Assembly (NCBI GenBank): GCA_964431205.1
Contig: CAYSIX010000041.1
Coordinates: 1 to 22,427 of the forward strand
Direction: 5' to 3'
Source of the DNA: CAYSIX01 sp964431205
GTDB lineage: Bacteria > Planctomycetota > Phycisphaerae > Phycisphaerales > Phycisphaeraceae
DNA: 22,427 nt
Part shown: in pieces, positions 6,406-14,208 of the stretch
How the letters are laid out: every line of letters starts with the position of its first letter
How positions within the stretch are numbered: position 1 is the first letter of the stretch
Translations under genes and position numbers: made by a program
Notes under the pieces: generated by a model
Told to the model about the DNA's origin: nothing
Databases searched by the model: none
What the model saw: the letters and a program-made list of their open reading frames with translations, nothing else

Positions 6406-7853
6406 CGGCCGGCCTCCCGCAGCCGCCGCAGCACCGGGTTGTCGATCATCGCCGCCGGCACCGGCTCGCCCGCGGCCTTGATCGCGTCGATCCGCTCCTG
6501 CCGCTCCAACGCCGCCTCGTACCGCGCTCGCAGCTTCTCGTCACGCCGGATCGTCCGCTCGATCTCCCGATTGATCTCGTCGGTCATCCGACGCATCGCC
6601 TCCTCGATGCTCAGCGACCGGCTCTGCACCCCCGAGTCGTATCGCTCGAGCAATCGCCCGACCGTGTACGGGCTCACGAACGGGCTGTACTCGGAGCCTA
6701 CCCCGTGCTCCAGCGCCGAGCGCGAGTACTTCTCATGAACGCCGTGCTCGGACGGGAACCGCGGCGGGTTGCGGAACTCGGGCGACTGCGCCGCGGCGGG
6801 GTTCGGCGGCAACGCGTCGCTGTCCTGCACGATCATCCGGTTGTACGGCTCATCGGCCAGGAACTCCAGGAACCGCAAAGCCAGCTCCGGGTTCTCGACC
6901 GACGCGCTGATCCCCGCCGACCGCGCCCCCACACGCTGCATCGGCATGACCTTGTGCGGCACCAGAGCGACGTCCGGCGCAAAGTTCTCGAACCGCCGAA
7001 GCTGGATCAGCCCGAAACGCCCCACCTTCGCCCCCACCACGCGCTCGGAACCGATCCACTGCAGCATGGGCCCGCCGTACCCGCTCTCCGACGCCATCGC
7101 GTCCCGCACGAACGTCGTCGGCATCACCTCGTGCTCGAACATCAGGCTGTAAAAGAAACGCGACGCCTCCAGCGCCGCCTCGCTGTCCAGCACGCACCGC
7201 GTCATCGTCTCGTTGAAGATCGACGCCCCGTTGGTCTGCCAGACGTGCAGCGGCTCGAACGGCATCAACGCGTAACGCACCACCCGCCCGCGATCGTCCG
7301 TCTTCTTCACCGCCAGCGCCCACTCGAGAAACTCGTCCCACGTCCAGTCGAACTTCGGCAGCGGCAGCCCCTCCCGCTCCAGCAGCCGGCGGTTGAGCGT
7401 CAGCGGCCCGCTCGAGACGTTGCACGGAAAGCTGTACTGCCGCCCGTCCACCACGATCTCGGGGTGCGCCGCCGCGTACGTCTTGTCCGGCTCAAAGCCG
7501 TACCGCGAGGCGTGGTCCGTCACGTCCAGCAGCACCCCCGCCGCCACGTACTGCCGCAACTGCCCGCCCCCGTAGATGTCCACCAGCTCGCTGCTGACCC
7601 CAGCCGCCGACTGGATGATCACCTTCATCACCCCGGCGTTGTTCGTGTCCACGCGCAGGTCCACCGGCTCGTAGCCGCGATCGACCAGCCACCGCTCGAA
7701 CAGCTCGACCTGCAGCTCCCGCGCCGGGTTCGCGTCCGTGTTCCAGTAGATGACCGGCCGATCACTCTGCACGCCCGGCAGCGTCGCGACCGCGAAGACG
7801 CTCACCGCCGCCAGCAGCAGACCCGAGATCAGAAAAAACCACTTCGTGCCCAT
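6402..7853 (-). CDS. Extracellular sugar-binding protein of the ABC importer
   Basis: This is the periplasmic substrate-binding subunit, 483 residues from the ATG at 7853. That start is preferred because gaggt stands 8 bases before it. The longer reading frame begins with a GTG at 7898 that lacks a ribosome-binding site. Residues 1-29 form a signal peptide or anchor (MGTKWFFLISGLLLAAVSVF) with no lipobox cysteine. The mature part fits the family 1 solute-binding fold: VIYWNTDANPARELQVELFE, a DIYGGGQLRQYVAAG segment, then TLNRRLLEREGL with FDWTWDEFLEWA. From about residue 415 a highly charged helical tail (NREIERTIRRDEKLRARYE) extends beyond the usual end. It is the first gene of the operon with the two permeases. 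Substrate unknown. Confidence 0.92.
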   Translation of the reverse strand: MGTKWFFLISGLLLAAVSVFAVATLPGVQSDRPVIYWNTDANPARELQVELFERWLVDRGYEPVDLRVDTNNAGVMKVIIQSAAGVSSELVDIYGGGQLRQYVAAGVLLDVTDHASRYGFEPDKTYAAAHPEIVVDGRQYSFPCNVSSGPLTLNRRLLEREGLPLPKFDWTWDEFLEWALAVKKTDDRGRVVRYALMPFEPLHVWQTNGASIFNETMTRCVLDSEAALEASRFFYSLMFEHEVMPTTFVRDAMASESGYGGPMLQWIGSERVVGAKVGRFGLIQLRRFENFAPDVALVPHKVMPMQRVGARSAGISASVENPELALRFLEFLADEPYNRMIVQDSDALPPNPAAAQSPEFRNPPRFPSEHGVHEKYSRSALEHGVGSEYSPFVSPYTVGRLLERYDSGVQSRSLSIEEAMRRMTDEINREIERTIRRDEKLRARYEAALERQERIDAIKAAGEPVPAAMIDNPVLRRLREAGR

Positions 7854-7924
7854 CGGGAACGACCTCAAACGCGCCGACGAGTCCCCGCCGCGGCTCACTC
7901 ACGCCGCACGCTGTCAGGCGACGC

Positions 7925-7930
7925 ATCATA
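7925..7930 (-). promoter_or_regulatory. Possible -10 box for the ABC operon
   Basis: On the minus strand TATGAT matches the -10 consensus at 5/6 and would give a leader of about 65 bases before the ATG at 7853. The expected -35 position, 17 bases upstream (gcgaag), is poor, so this is only a weak candidate. Confidence 0.25.
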
Positions 7931-8118
7931 CCCCCTCGATCCAGCGTCTTCGCGCACGCCGACACCGATTCCGTCCGCCGAGCGGGCTCCGTCACGGGCT
8001 GCGACCGGCCGCGGTCAGTCTCACCGTCAGAGCTGTTCGGCAAACAGTCGTTCGTTCCATCCGGCCGATCCCGTGATCCGGTCCCGCCGTTCGCGTCGTC
8101 ACGGACCCGGGCGTGCGC

Positions 8119-8154
8119 AAAAAGACAACGACCGGCTCAGGGAGCCGGTCGTTG
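8119..8154 (-). terminator. Intrinsic terminator of the PEP-CTERM gene
   Basis: Perfect 13-base arms at 8126-8138 (caacgaccggctc) and 8142-8154 (gagccggtcgttg) enclose a 3-base loop. On the minus strand the hairpin is followed by five T (8123-8119). It lies 36 bases past the stop of the gene ending at 8191 and is the clearest terminator in the window. Confidence 0.9.
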
Positions 8155-8190
8155 CTGGAGATTCTTCTTGACGTAGTGTGGCCGACAGTC

Positions 8191-8805
8191 TTACGCGGTA
8201 CGACGGCGGAGCACGGCGAGCGCGCCCAGACCCATCAGCCCGACCGTCGCCGGCTCGGGGATGATGGTCAGGGACGTTTCGACGTTGCCTTCCTGGCTGC
8301 CCAGGACGGACGTGCCGGTCGCTTCGGCGAACACGTTGGCCTCGATCTGAACGGCCTCGACCTCGGTGATGTCACCGCTGAGCGTGCCCGTGGCGAGCAG
8401 GACCGGAGCGCCGAAATCGGGGTTTCGGTTGCCGGGGAACGGCTGCACGTCGGGGATCGAGCCCGGAGCCTGACCGATGCCGCGCACAAGCGTCGCGGGG
8501 TTGGTCAGGGACTGCGAGCTGAAGATCTGAGCCGCGTCCGGAACCGACTCGTCCCCGGCGAACCCGGCAAAGCCGATGCTCGTCAGGGCCTCGGGCGCCT
8601 CGACCTTGTTCGTCGCGATGCCGGTCAGCTCCACGCCGAAGAAGGCCAGACCGAAGTTGTCGCCCTCGCTGACATCGGCGAGCAGCTCAAACGACCCCGG
8701 CTCCGACCCCGGCTGGAGAATGAACTCCACCGTGGGGATCGCCGACGCCGACGTCGCCACTCCCAAAGCAGCCACACTACCTACCAAAAGATTCTTGATG
8801 TTCAT
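8191..8805 (-). CDS. PEP-CTERM sorting-domain secreted protein
   Basis: The 204-residue protein starts at the ATG at 8805. That start is chosen because GGAG stands 8 bases before it and a signal peptide follows at once (MNIKNLLVGSVAALGVATSASA, cleavage near residue 22). The mature part is acidic, lacks cysteine and looks beta-rich; I recognise no enzymatic domain. The C-terminus is a textbook PEP-CTERM signal: IPEPATVGLMGLGALAVL, a short hydrophobic helix, then RRRTA. In known systems this tail is recognised by an exosortase and the protein is released or anchored at the cell surface, often with exopolysaccharide. No exosortase lies in the window. The gene is monocistronic, closed by a strong terminator. 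Confidence 0.9.
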   Translation of the reverse strand: MNIKNLLVGSVAALGVATSASAIPTVEFILQPGSEPGSFELLADVSEGDNFGLAFFGVELTGIATNKVEAPEALTSIGFAGFAGDESVPDAAQIFSSQSLTNPATLVRGIGQAPGSIPDVQPFPGNRNPDFGAPVLLATGTLSGDITEVEAVQIEANVFAEATGTSVLGSQEGNVETSLTIIPEPATVGLMGLGALAVLRRRTA

Positions 8806-9532
8806 CCAATGATCTCCTTTTCTCTCTCCAAAATGGACTCCACTGAACTCTTGCCTGTCGCGACCGCCAACCGCGGCGGTCCACCTCAACTCGACTCAGC
8901 TCACGAGCCCCCACGGGACGCCCCGCCGATCGGCTCGTGTTTGGTCCTTTGCTCATCTTGTGTCGCCGGGCTCACGGCGAGGGGGGTACGTCAGACGCGA
9001 ACGGTGTGCTGAGTGGCCCCCCTCAGCTCGATCTGTTCCGGACGAGTGGTCGGTACCTCCTGCTCCTGTGCGCGACGCGGGGATGGGGACCGGCCGAGAA
9101 CCAGCCTGTCGGTCAAGCCGCGTCGTAAATCCGTTGACTTCTCTTCTCCGTTCCGCTGGAAAGTCGCGCCCTGCAACACACAAGCACGACGTGGTTTCTT
9201 CCCTTCCAGCACAAACCCTTCACGGAAACCATCCTAACGCCACGAGCCGGGAACTGCAAGCACGATTCGTCGCGCGTCATCGAAACCTAACTCCCGCGTC
9301 CCGCTGCATCCGCTATGACCGGCCTCGGAGGATGCCCGGCGGGGCGCGAAGGTTTCACCTCATACATGATACCCGTGGTTTGTGGCCGACGCCATGGCAA
9401 TTTGCCGGTTGCGAAGCGATTTTTTTCTTGTCGGGAAAGTTATTCGCGTCCGGATGAGCGATGTTGTAAAGCTAGGTAAGCTGAGGGCTTACGGGGTGTT
9501 GCCCGGCGGCGCGGACGGGCCGGTGGCGGGGG
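8806..9532. other. Long gene-free region upstream of the PEP-CTERM gene
   Basis: About 730 bases hold no gene I can support; the open frames here lack family signatures and good starts. Visible structures are a small dyad accgcc/ggcggt at 8863-8880, an 8-base dyad cacgagcc/ggctcgtg (8902-8909 and 8932-8939), a run of seven T at 9420-9426, and a 6-base dyad gtaagc/gcttac (9476-9481 and 9487-9492) downstream of the nadK stop. The last is too weak to call a terminator. The first part presumably carries the promoter and leader of the PEP-CTERM gene. Confidence 0.6.
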
Positions 9533-10471
9533 TCAGCGGCTGCGCGGCCTCGCGGCCCAGTGCATCTTGTGCGAGAGCATCCGCCAGTAGTTGTAGTCGG
9601 GGTTGTGAATCAGCGTGACGGTGCGGGGGTGGCGGCGGACACGGACCTGCTGGCCCGGGCGGAGGCGGCAGCTCTCCTGGCCGTCGAGGACCAGCTCGGT
9701 GCCGGGGTTGGCGCGGCGGACGGCGAGCCAGAGCTCGCAGTCGGCGTGGCAGACGATGGGTCGGGCGGCCAGGGAGTGGGGGCAGATGGCGGTGATGCAC
9801 AGGGCCTCGATGCCGGGGCTGACGATGGGCCCGCCGGCGGCGAGGTTGTATGCGGTGGAACCCGAGGGCGTGGCGAGGATGACGCCGTCGCCGGTCAGGG
9901 TCGTGGCGCTGCCGCCGGTCTGCCGCGGCTCGATGGCCAGCTCCAGCTCGATCATGCGGTAAGGCGGGCCGGCGGTGACGACGGCGTCGTTCATGGCCAC
10001 CGCGGTGAAAACCGGCGACGACGCCTCGCCGCCGTCGGCCCGGGCCAGGCCCCACTCGGGCGCGTCGGTGGCGAACACCGAGGCCTCGACGAGCAGGCGC
10101 GTCGAGCGGCGGCAGTGCCCCCCGGCGATCGCCGACCAGTGCGCCCGCACGTCGTCGAGCGTGAACTCGGCGAGAAAGCCGAGCTTGCCGAAGTTGACCC
10201 CCAGCAGCGGCAGGTCGCGGTCGATCAGGCGGCGGGCCTGGGCGAGCATGGTGCCGTCGCCGCCGAGCACGATCGCGAAGTCGGCCGGCGGAAGGGCCTC
10301 GACGTCGTGATCGTCGGACCCGAAGGCGTCGAGCTCGGCCACGACGCGGGCGCGGTCGCGCAGCCACGGCAGAAAGTCGCGCAGCGCGTCGGTCACGCCG
10401 GGCTTGCGGTGGTTGGCCAGGATGGTGATCCGTAGCGGATCCGAGGCGGGCGGCGGGCTTGCGTCGGCCAT
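9533..10471 (-). CDS. nadK: NAD kinase
   Basis: This cytoplasmic enzyme phosphorylates NAD to NADP using ATP or polyphosphate. The 312-residue protein shows all family landmarks: GGDGT at residues 70-74 with the catalytic aspartate D72, NFGKLGFLAEF at 93-103, the N161-D162 pair of the NE/D motif (AMNDAVV), and GDGVILATPSGSTAYN at 194-209 followed by GGPIVSP. Length is normal. The ATG at 10471 has no strong ribosome-binding site, but the next methionine is at residue 75, inside the conserved core. The gene diverges from the dehydrogenase gene at 10609 across 137 bases. It stands alone, with the gene-free region beyond its 3' end. Confidence 0.96.
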   Translation of the reverse strand: MADASPPPASDPLRITILANHRKPGVTDALRDFLPWLRDRARVVAELDAFGSDDHDVEALPPADFAIVLGGDGTMLAQARRLIDRDLPLLGVNFGKLGFLAEFTLDDVRAHWSAIAGGHCRRSTRLLVEASVFATDAPEWGLARADGGEASSPVFTAVAMNDAVVTAGPPYRMIELELAIEPRQTGGSATTLTGDGVILATPSGSTAYNLAAGGPIVSPGIEALCITAICPHSLAARPIVCHADCELWLAVRRANPGTELVLDGQESCRLRPGQQVRVRRHPRTVTLIHNPDYNYWRMLSHKMHWAARPRSR

Positions 10472-10608
10472 GGGCGGTAGTGTATCGACTCGACCCGCCG
10501 ACCCCGTCGCGGCTGCACGGCCCCAGGTCGATCGGCCGATGATGAAACCGGCCCCCTGACGCGACCACGCTCACGACCACTCGGCGGCAACAGAAAGGCG
10601 GCGACCCG

Positions 10609-11583
10609 GTGAAGGCCCTGGTATTCGACGGCAAGCAGGCGCGCGTGCAGACGAACCGTCCCGCGCCGAAGGTCAGCGACGGCGAGGCGTTGATCCGCCC
10701 GCTGCGGATGGGCGTCTGCGCGACGGACCTGGAGCTGTGCCGCGGGTATATGGGATTCAAGGGCGTGCTGGGTCACGAGTTCGTTGGCGTGGTCGAGCAG
10801 GCGACCGGCCGCGGTGGAAAAAAATGGCTGGGCAAGCGGGTGGTCGGAACGATCAACTGCGTGTGCGGCAAGTGCGACATGTGCCGCGCGGGCCTGAAGG
10901 AGCACTGCCGGCAGCGGACGGTGCTGGGGATTCAGGGGCGCGACGGCTGCTTCGCCGAACGGTTCACGCTGCCGCTGGCGAACCTGCTGGAAGTGCCGGA
11001 ACACGTGGACGACGACCACGCGGTGTTCACCGAACCGCTCGCGGCGGCGTACCAGGTGCTGCGGCAGCTCACGGTGGAGGGCCGGCCTTACATCACCATC
11101 CTCGGCGACGGCCGGCTGGGCCTGCTGTGCGCGCAGGTGACCAGCCAGCTCAACGCGACGGTGCGGTGCGTGGGCAAGCACGCGCAGAAGCTGCAGCTCT
11201 GCGAGAAATGGGGCGTCAAGCACCGGCCGCTGGAGGACGTGGGCCTGCGGCAGGACCAGGACATCGTGGTGGACTGCACGGGCTCGGCCGAGGGGCTCAG
11301 GATCGCGATGGGGATGGTGCGGCCGCGGGGTACGATCGTGATGAAGACGACGGTGGCGGCGGATCGTCAGGGCGAGCCGCTGGACCTGTCGCCGCTGGTG
11401 ATCCACGAGATCAGGCTGATCGGCAGCCGGTGCGGGCCGTTCCCGGTGGCGCTGGAGGCGTTGTCGGCTCAGAGCGTGGACGTGGTGAGCCTGATCAGCC
11501 GGCGGATGAAGCTGTCGGACGGCGTGGAGGCGTTGCAGGCCGCGGCGAAGCCGGGCGTGATCAAGGTCCTGCTCGAGCCGTGA
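10609..11583 (+). CDS. Zinc-dependent alcohol dehydrogenase-like protein (MDR family)
   Basis: This 324-residue medium-chain dehydrogenase/reductase, probably NAD(P)-dependent, has an unknown substrate. Catalytic zinc ligands are visible as C37 (GVCATDLEL), H56-E57 (GHEFVG) and E142 (TEPLA). The structural zinc is bound by C86, C89, C92 and C100. The nucleotide-binding Rossmann motif is GDGRLG at 166-171. The start is the GTG at 10609, behind a modest aaaggcgg ribosome-binding site; it gives the family's usual MKALVF opening. Relatives include threonine and sorbitol dehydrogenases, but nothing here decides between them. It is divergent from nadK and convergent with the DUF2304 gene, with 36 bases between the stops. 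Confidence 0.92.
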   Translation: MKALVFDGKQARVQTNRPAPKVSDGEALIRPLRMGVCATDLELCRGYMGFKGVLGHEFVGVVEQATGRGGKKWLGKRVVGTINCVCGKCDMCRAGLKEHCRQRTVLGIQGRDGCFAERFTLPLANLLEVPEHVDDDHAVFTEPLAAAYQVLRQLTVEGRPYITILGDGRLGLLCAQVTSQLNATVRCVGKHAQKLQLCEKWGVKHRPLEDVGLRQDQDIVVDCTGSAEGLRIAMGMVRPRGTIVMKTTVAADRQGEPLDLSPLVIHEIRLIGSRCGPFPVALEALSAQSVDVVSLISRRMKLSDGVEALQAAAKPGVIKVLLEP

Positions 11584-11619
11584 TCGGATTCGGCCCCTCG
11601 CGGCGCCGTGGATCAGGTG

Positions 11620-11982
11620 TCACCGCTCCGTGTTGCGCCGTGAGGAGATCTCGTGGCGCAGCAGGGCGACGGTCTGGGCCAGCGTGGTGAGGCGGCGGTC
11701 CTGGACGCTGACGATCGACAGCAGCTTGAAGTTCATCACGACGACGAAGACGGTGACGATCAGCAGCGCGAAGGTTCGGTAGTCGATGTCGAGCCACAGG
11801 GCGAGCTGGCCGACGCCGTCGCGCCAGATGGCGAGGATGAGGAACGGGACGCCGAGCAGGGCGAAGAGGACGGCGTAGCGTTCCTTGAGGCGTTGGGCGC
11901 GGAGGCTGCGGACGGCCATGAGCAGCAGCCCGCCGCCGATGGCCAGGACGATGAGGCTGCGCAGGATCAGGGGATCGATCAT
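11620..11982 (-). CDS. DUF2304 family small membrane protein
   Basis: The 120-residue protein has membrane helices at about residues 7-24, 37-53 and 68-90, followed by a polar helix with heptad-like spacing (SVQDRRLTTLAQTVALLRHE). Size, layout and position directly after a family 2 glycosyltransferase match DUF2304. That family is found next to polyprenyl-phosphate glycosyltransferases and is thought to assist them at the membrane; its biochemical role is not established. The ATG at 11982 overlaps the glycosyltransferase stop by 4 bases, indicating translational coupling. Confidence 0.85.
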   Translation of the reverse strand: MIDPLILRSLIVLAIGGGLLLMAVRSLRAQRLKERYAVLFALLGVPFLILAIWRDGVGQLALWLDIDYRTFALLIVTVFVVVMNFKLLSIVSVQDRRLTTLAQTVALLRHEISSRRNTER

Positions 11983-12731
11983 GACGGTTCTCCCGTGGTC
12001 AGTCGTGTGGGCCAGGGCTGACGGATCGTGTTCAGCAGCAGCGCCAGGCTGACCTTGAAGATGTAGAAGACGCCGCGCCAGAACGGGATGCTGGTGCGTC
12101 CGCCGGCGCGAGCGTTCATGGCCACGGGCACCTCGACGACGCGCAGGCCGGCGCGGTGGAGCAGGAGGATCACCTCGGGCTCGGGATAGTCGTCGGGGTA
12201 CCAGTGGGCGAAGGCGTGGATGACGCGGCGGTTGGCGGCGCGGAAGCCGGAGGTGCAGTCGGTGAAGCGTCGGCCGGTGAGCAGGCGCAGCAGGGCGCGG
12301 AGCACGCGGATGCCGAACATGCGCGAGGCGGACTGGTCGTACGAGCCGCCGGGCAGGAAGCGTGAGCCGACGACGAGGTCGGCCTCGCCGGCCTCGATCG
12401 GCTCCACGAGGCGTGGCACGGCGTCGACGGGGTGCTGGCCGTCGCCGTCGACCTGCACGGCGACGTCGTAGCCGTGCATCGCCGCGTAGCGGTAGCCGGT
12501 CTGCATCGCCCCGCCGATGCCGAGGTTGAACGGCAGAGACAGGACGATCGCGCCGCGGGGGACGGCGGCGGCGGTGCCATCGGTCGAGCCGTCGTCCACC
12601 ACGACAACGTCATAATCCGGCAGGAGCTGCCGCACCTGCTCGACGACGCGGCCGATCGTGTCCACTTCGTTGTAAGCCGGGACGATCACGAGGCGTCGTC
12701 CGGGGCTCGACGAGGGTTGGGACCGGCTCAT
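11979..12731 (-). CDS. Family 2 glycosyltransferase (DPM1/polyprenyl-phosphate type)
   Basis: This 250-residue GT-A enzyme is likely to transfer a sugar from a nucleotide donor to polyprenyl phosphate at the inner face of the membrane. After an N-terminal PAYNEVDTIGRVV comes VVVVDDGSTDGTAA, the nucleotide-binding aspartates. VQVDGDGQHP supplies the metal-binding DxD-type motif, followed by ADLVVGSRFLPGG and FTDCTSGFRAANRRV, typical of the dolichyl-phosphate mannose synthase-like group. A hydrophobic stretch near the C-terminus (GVFYIFKVSLALLLN) may hold it to the membrane. The ATG at 12731 is chosen because the longer open frame would run into glyA. The start has only a weak ribosome-binding site. 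It is coupled to the DUF2304 gene. Confidence 0.92.
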   Translation of the reverse strand: MSRSQPSSSPGRRLVIVPAYNEVDTIGRVVEQVRQLLPDYDVVVVDDGSTDGTAAAVPRGAIVLSLPFNLGIGGAMQTGYRYAAMHGYDVAVQVDGDGQHPVDAVPRLVEPIEAGEADLVVGSRFLPGGSYDQSASRMFGIRVLRALLRLLTGRRFTDCTSGFRAANRRVIHAFAHWYPDDYPEPEVILLLHRAGLRVVEVPVAMNARAGGRTSIPFWRGVFYIFKVSLALLLNTIRQPWPTRLTTGEPS

Positions 12732-12823
12732 GCGCTGCGATCCGGAAGCGGGCGGGCGGACGTGCGGCACATGGACGATGGCGTGGCCCCGCGGCCGACG
12801 CCTCGGCACCGTCGCCGCCCGCC

Positions 12824-14122
12824 TCAGTGCGGCATGGGGAAGCGACGGCACAACGCCGAGACCTCGCGGCGGACGGCCTGAAGCGTCGGGCCGTCGCCGC
12901 CGCTGCGCAGGACGCGATCGATCCACTCGGCGACGGCGTTCATCTCATCGTCGCCGAAGCCGCGCGTCGTCACAGCGGGCGTGCCCAGGCGGAGGCCGCT
13001 GGTGGTAAAAGGCGATCGCTCGTCGCCGGAGACGGTGTTCTTGTTGGTGATGATGCCGGCCTGTTCGAGCCAGCCCGCCGCGTCCTTGCCGGTCACGTCC
13101 GGGTGGGTGGGGCGCAGGTCGAGCAGCATCAGGTGGTTGTCGGTGCCGCGGGACTGCAGGTGGTAGCCGCGCTTGGTCAGCGCGTCGGCGAGGGTGGCGG
13201 CGTTGGCGACGATCCGTCGGGCGTAGTCCTTGAACGCCGGGTGCAGCGCCTCGCCGAAGGCGACGGCCTTGCCGGCGATCACGTGCATCAGCGGCCCACC
13301 CTGGATGCCGGGGAAGATCGCCTTGTCGAAGCGCTTGGCCAGCTCCTCGTCGTCGGTCAGGATCAGCCCGCCACGCGGCCCGCGCAGCGTCTTGTGCGTC
13401 GTGGTCGTGACCACCTGCGCGTGCGGGAACGGCGAGGGGTGCACGCCCGCGGCGACCAGGCCCGCGATGTGCGCGATGTCCGCCATCAGCAGGGCGCCGC
13501 AGCCGTCGGCGATCTTGCGGAACCGCTCGAAGTCGATCACCCGAGGATAGGCCGAGTACCCGCACATGATCAGCTTCGGCTTGTGCTCGCTGGCCAGGCG
13601 TTCGACCGCGTCGTAGTCGATGTGGCCGTAGTCGTCCCGGGATTCGTCATAGACCAGCGGGTAGTGGACGGCATTGAACCACTTGCCGGAGATGTTGACC
13701 GGCGAGCCGTGCGTCAGGTGCCCGCCGTCGGAGAGCACGACGCTCATGTACGTGTCGCCGGGGCTCAGCAGCGCGAAGAAGACGGCGAGGTTGGCGTTGG
13801 CGCCGGAGTGGGCCTGGACGTTGGCGAAGCGACAGCCGAACAGCTTCTTCGCACGCTCGATGGCGAGAGACTCGACGTCGTCGTAGAGCGCGCAGCCGGA
13901 GTAGTAGCGTTTGCCGGGGTAGCCCTCGCAGTATTTGTTGGTCAGGCAGGAGCCGACGGCCGCCATCACGGCGGGGCTGACGTGGTTCTCGCTGGCGATC
14001 AGCTCGATGGTGTCGGCCTGTCGCTGCTGCTCGGCGGTGATGATCCGGAAGACGTCCGGATCGGTCTCGGCGAGGGCGTCGATCGAGGCCACGGGTGAGG
14101 CCAGGTCCGCTTCGGCGGGCAT
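12824..14122 (-). CDS. glyA: Serine hydroxymethyltransferase
   Basis: This pyridoxal-phosphate enzyme interconverts serine and glycine while charging tetrahydrofolate with a one-carbon unit; it is cytoplasmic. The 432-residue protein has the family's usual length. Key segments include ELIASENHVS, NKYCEGYPGKRYYSG, NVQAHSGANAN, DIAHIAGLVAAG and the PLP lysine in VVTTTTHKTLRGPRGG (K244 from the chosen start). FPGIQGGPLMHVIAGKAVAF and GLRLGTPAVTTRG are also present. The ATG at 14122 is chosen because aagga stands 7 to 8 bases before it. An in-frame GTG at 14155 has no ribosome-binding site. It lies between the propeller-protein gene (86 bases upstream) and the glycosyltransferase gene (92 bases downstream). 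Confidence 0.97.
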   Translation of the reverse strand: MPAEADLASPVASIDALAETDPDVFRIITAEQQRQADTIELIASENHVSPAVMAAVGSCLTNKYCEGYPGKRYYSGCALYDDVESLAIERAKKLFGCRFANVQAHSGANANLAVFFALLSPGDTYMSVVLSDGGHLTHGSPVNISGKWFNAVHYPLVYDESRDDYGHIDYDAVERLASEHKPKLIMCGYSAYPRVIDFERFRKIADGCGALLMADIAHIAGLVAAGVHPSPFPHAQVVTTTTHKTLRGPRGGLILTDDEELAKRFDKAIFPGIQGGPLMHVIAGKAVAFGEALHPAFKDYARRIVANAATLADALTKRGYHLQSRGTDNHLMLLDLRPTHPDVTGKDAAGWLEQAGIITNKNTVSGDERSPFTTSGLRLGTPAVTTRGFGDDEMNAVAEWIDRVLRSGGDGPTLQAVRREVSALCRRFPMPH

Positions 14123-14208
14123 ATGCACATCCTTCCGGTCAGGTCCACGGGGCACGGGGGGATGCTATCGGCCCGGTGGGACCCGGGCAACGGCCGGGCG
14201 GAACCGGC

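Larger units (their letters stand above)
7854..8190. other. Gene-free stretch between the ABC operon and the PEP-CTERM gene
   Basis: I see no convincing gene here. The stretch holds the leader and possible promoter of the minus-strand ABC operon on its left, and the intrinsic terminator of the PEP-CTERM gene (8119-8154) on its right. No operator-like dyad stands out between them. Confidence 0.6.

Noticed and set aside
4795..6738. 647-residue plus-strand open frame opposite the ABC permeases
   Set aside because: Composition (GDEQ-rich repeats) is typical of the antisense shadow of a G/C-rich membrane-protein gene; the opposite strand has complete family motifs.
7854..7898. Earlier GTG start of the sugar-binding protein
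   Set aside because: It lacks a ribosome-binding site, whereas the ATG at 7853 has gaggt at 8 bases and begins directly with the signal peptide.
8960..9457. 165-residue plus-strand frame in the region upstream of the PEP-CTERM gene
   Set aside because: No ribosome-binding site, no recognisable domain, and competing frames of equal quality on both strands.
9420..9492. T-run and small dyad near the nadK 3' end as a terminator
   Set aside because: The seven T are on the plus strand, while nadK is read from the minus strand, and the 6-base dyad is too short and lacks a T-run in the right place.
12732..12926. N-terminal extension of the glycosyltransferase reading frame
   Set aside because: It would overlap the 3' end of glyA by about 100 bases and encodes an Arg/Pro-rich stretch foreign to the family.
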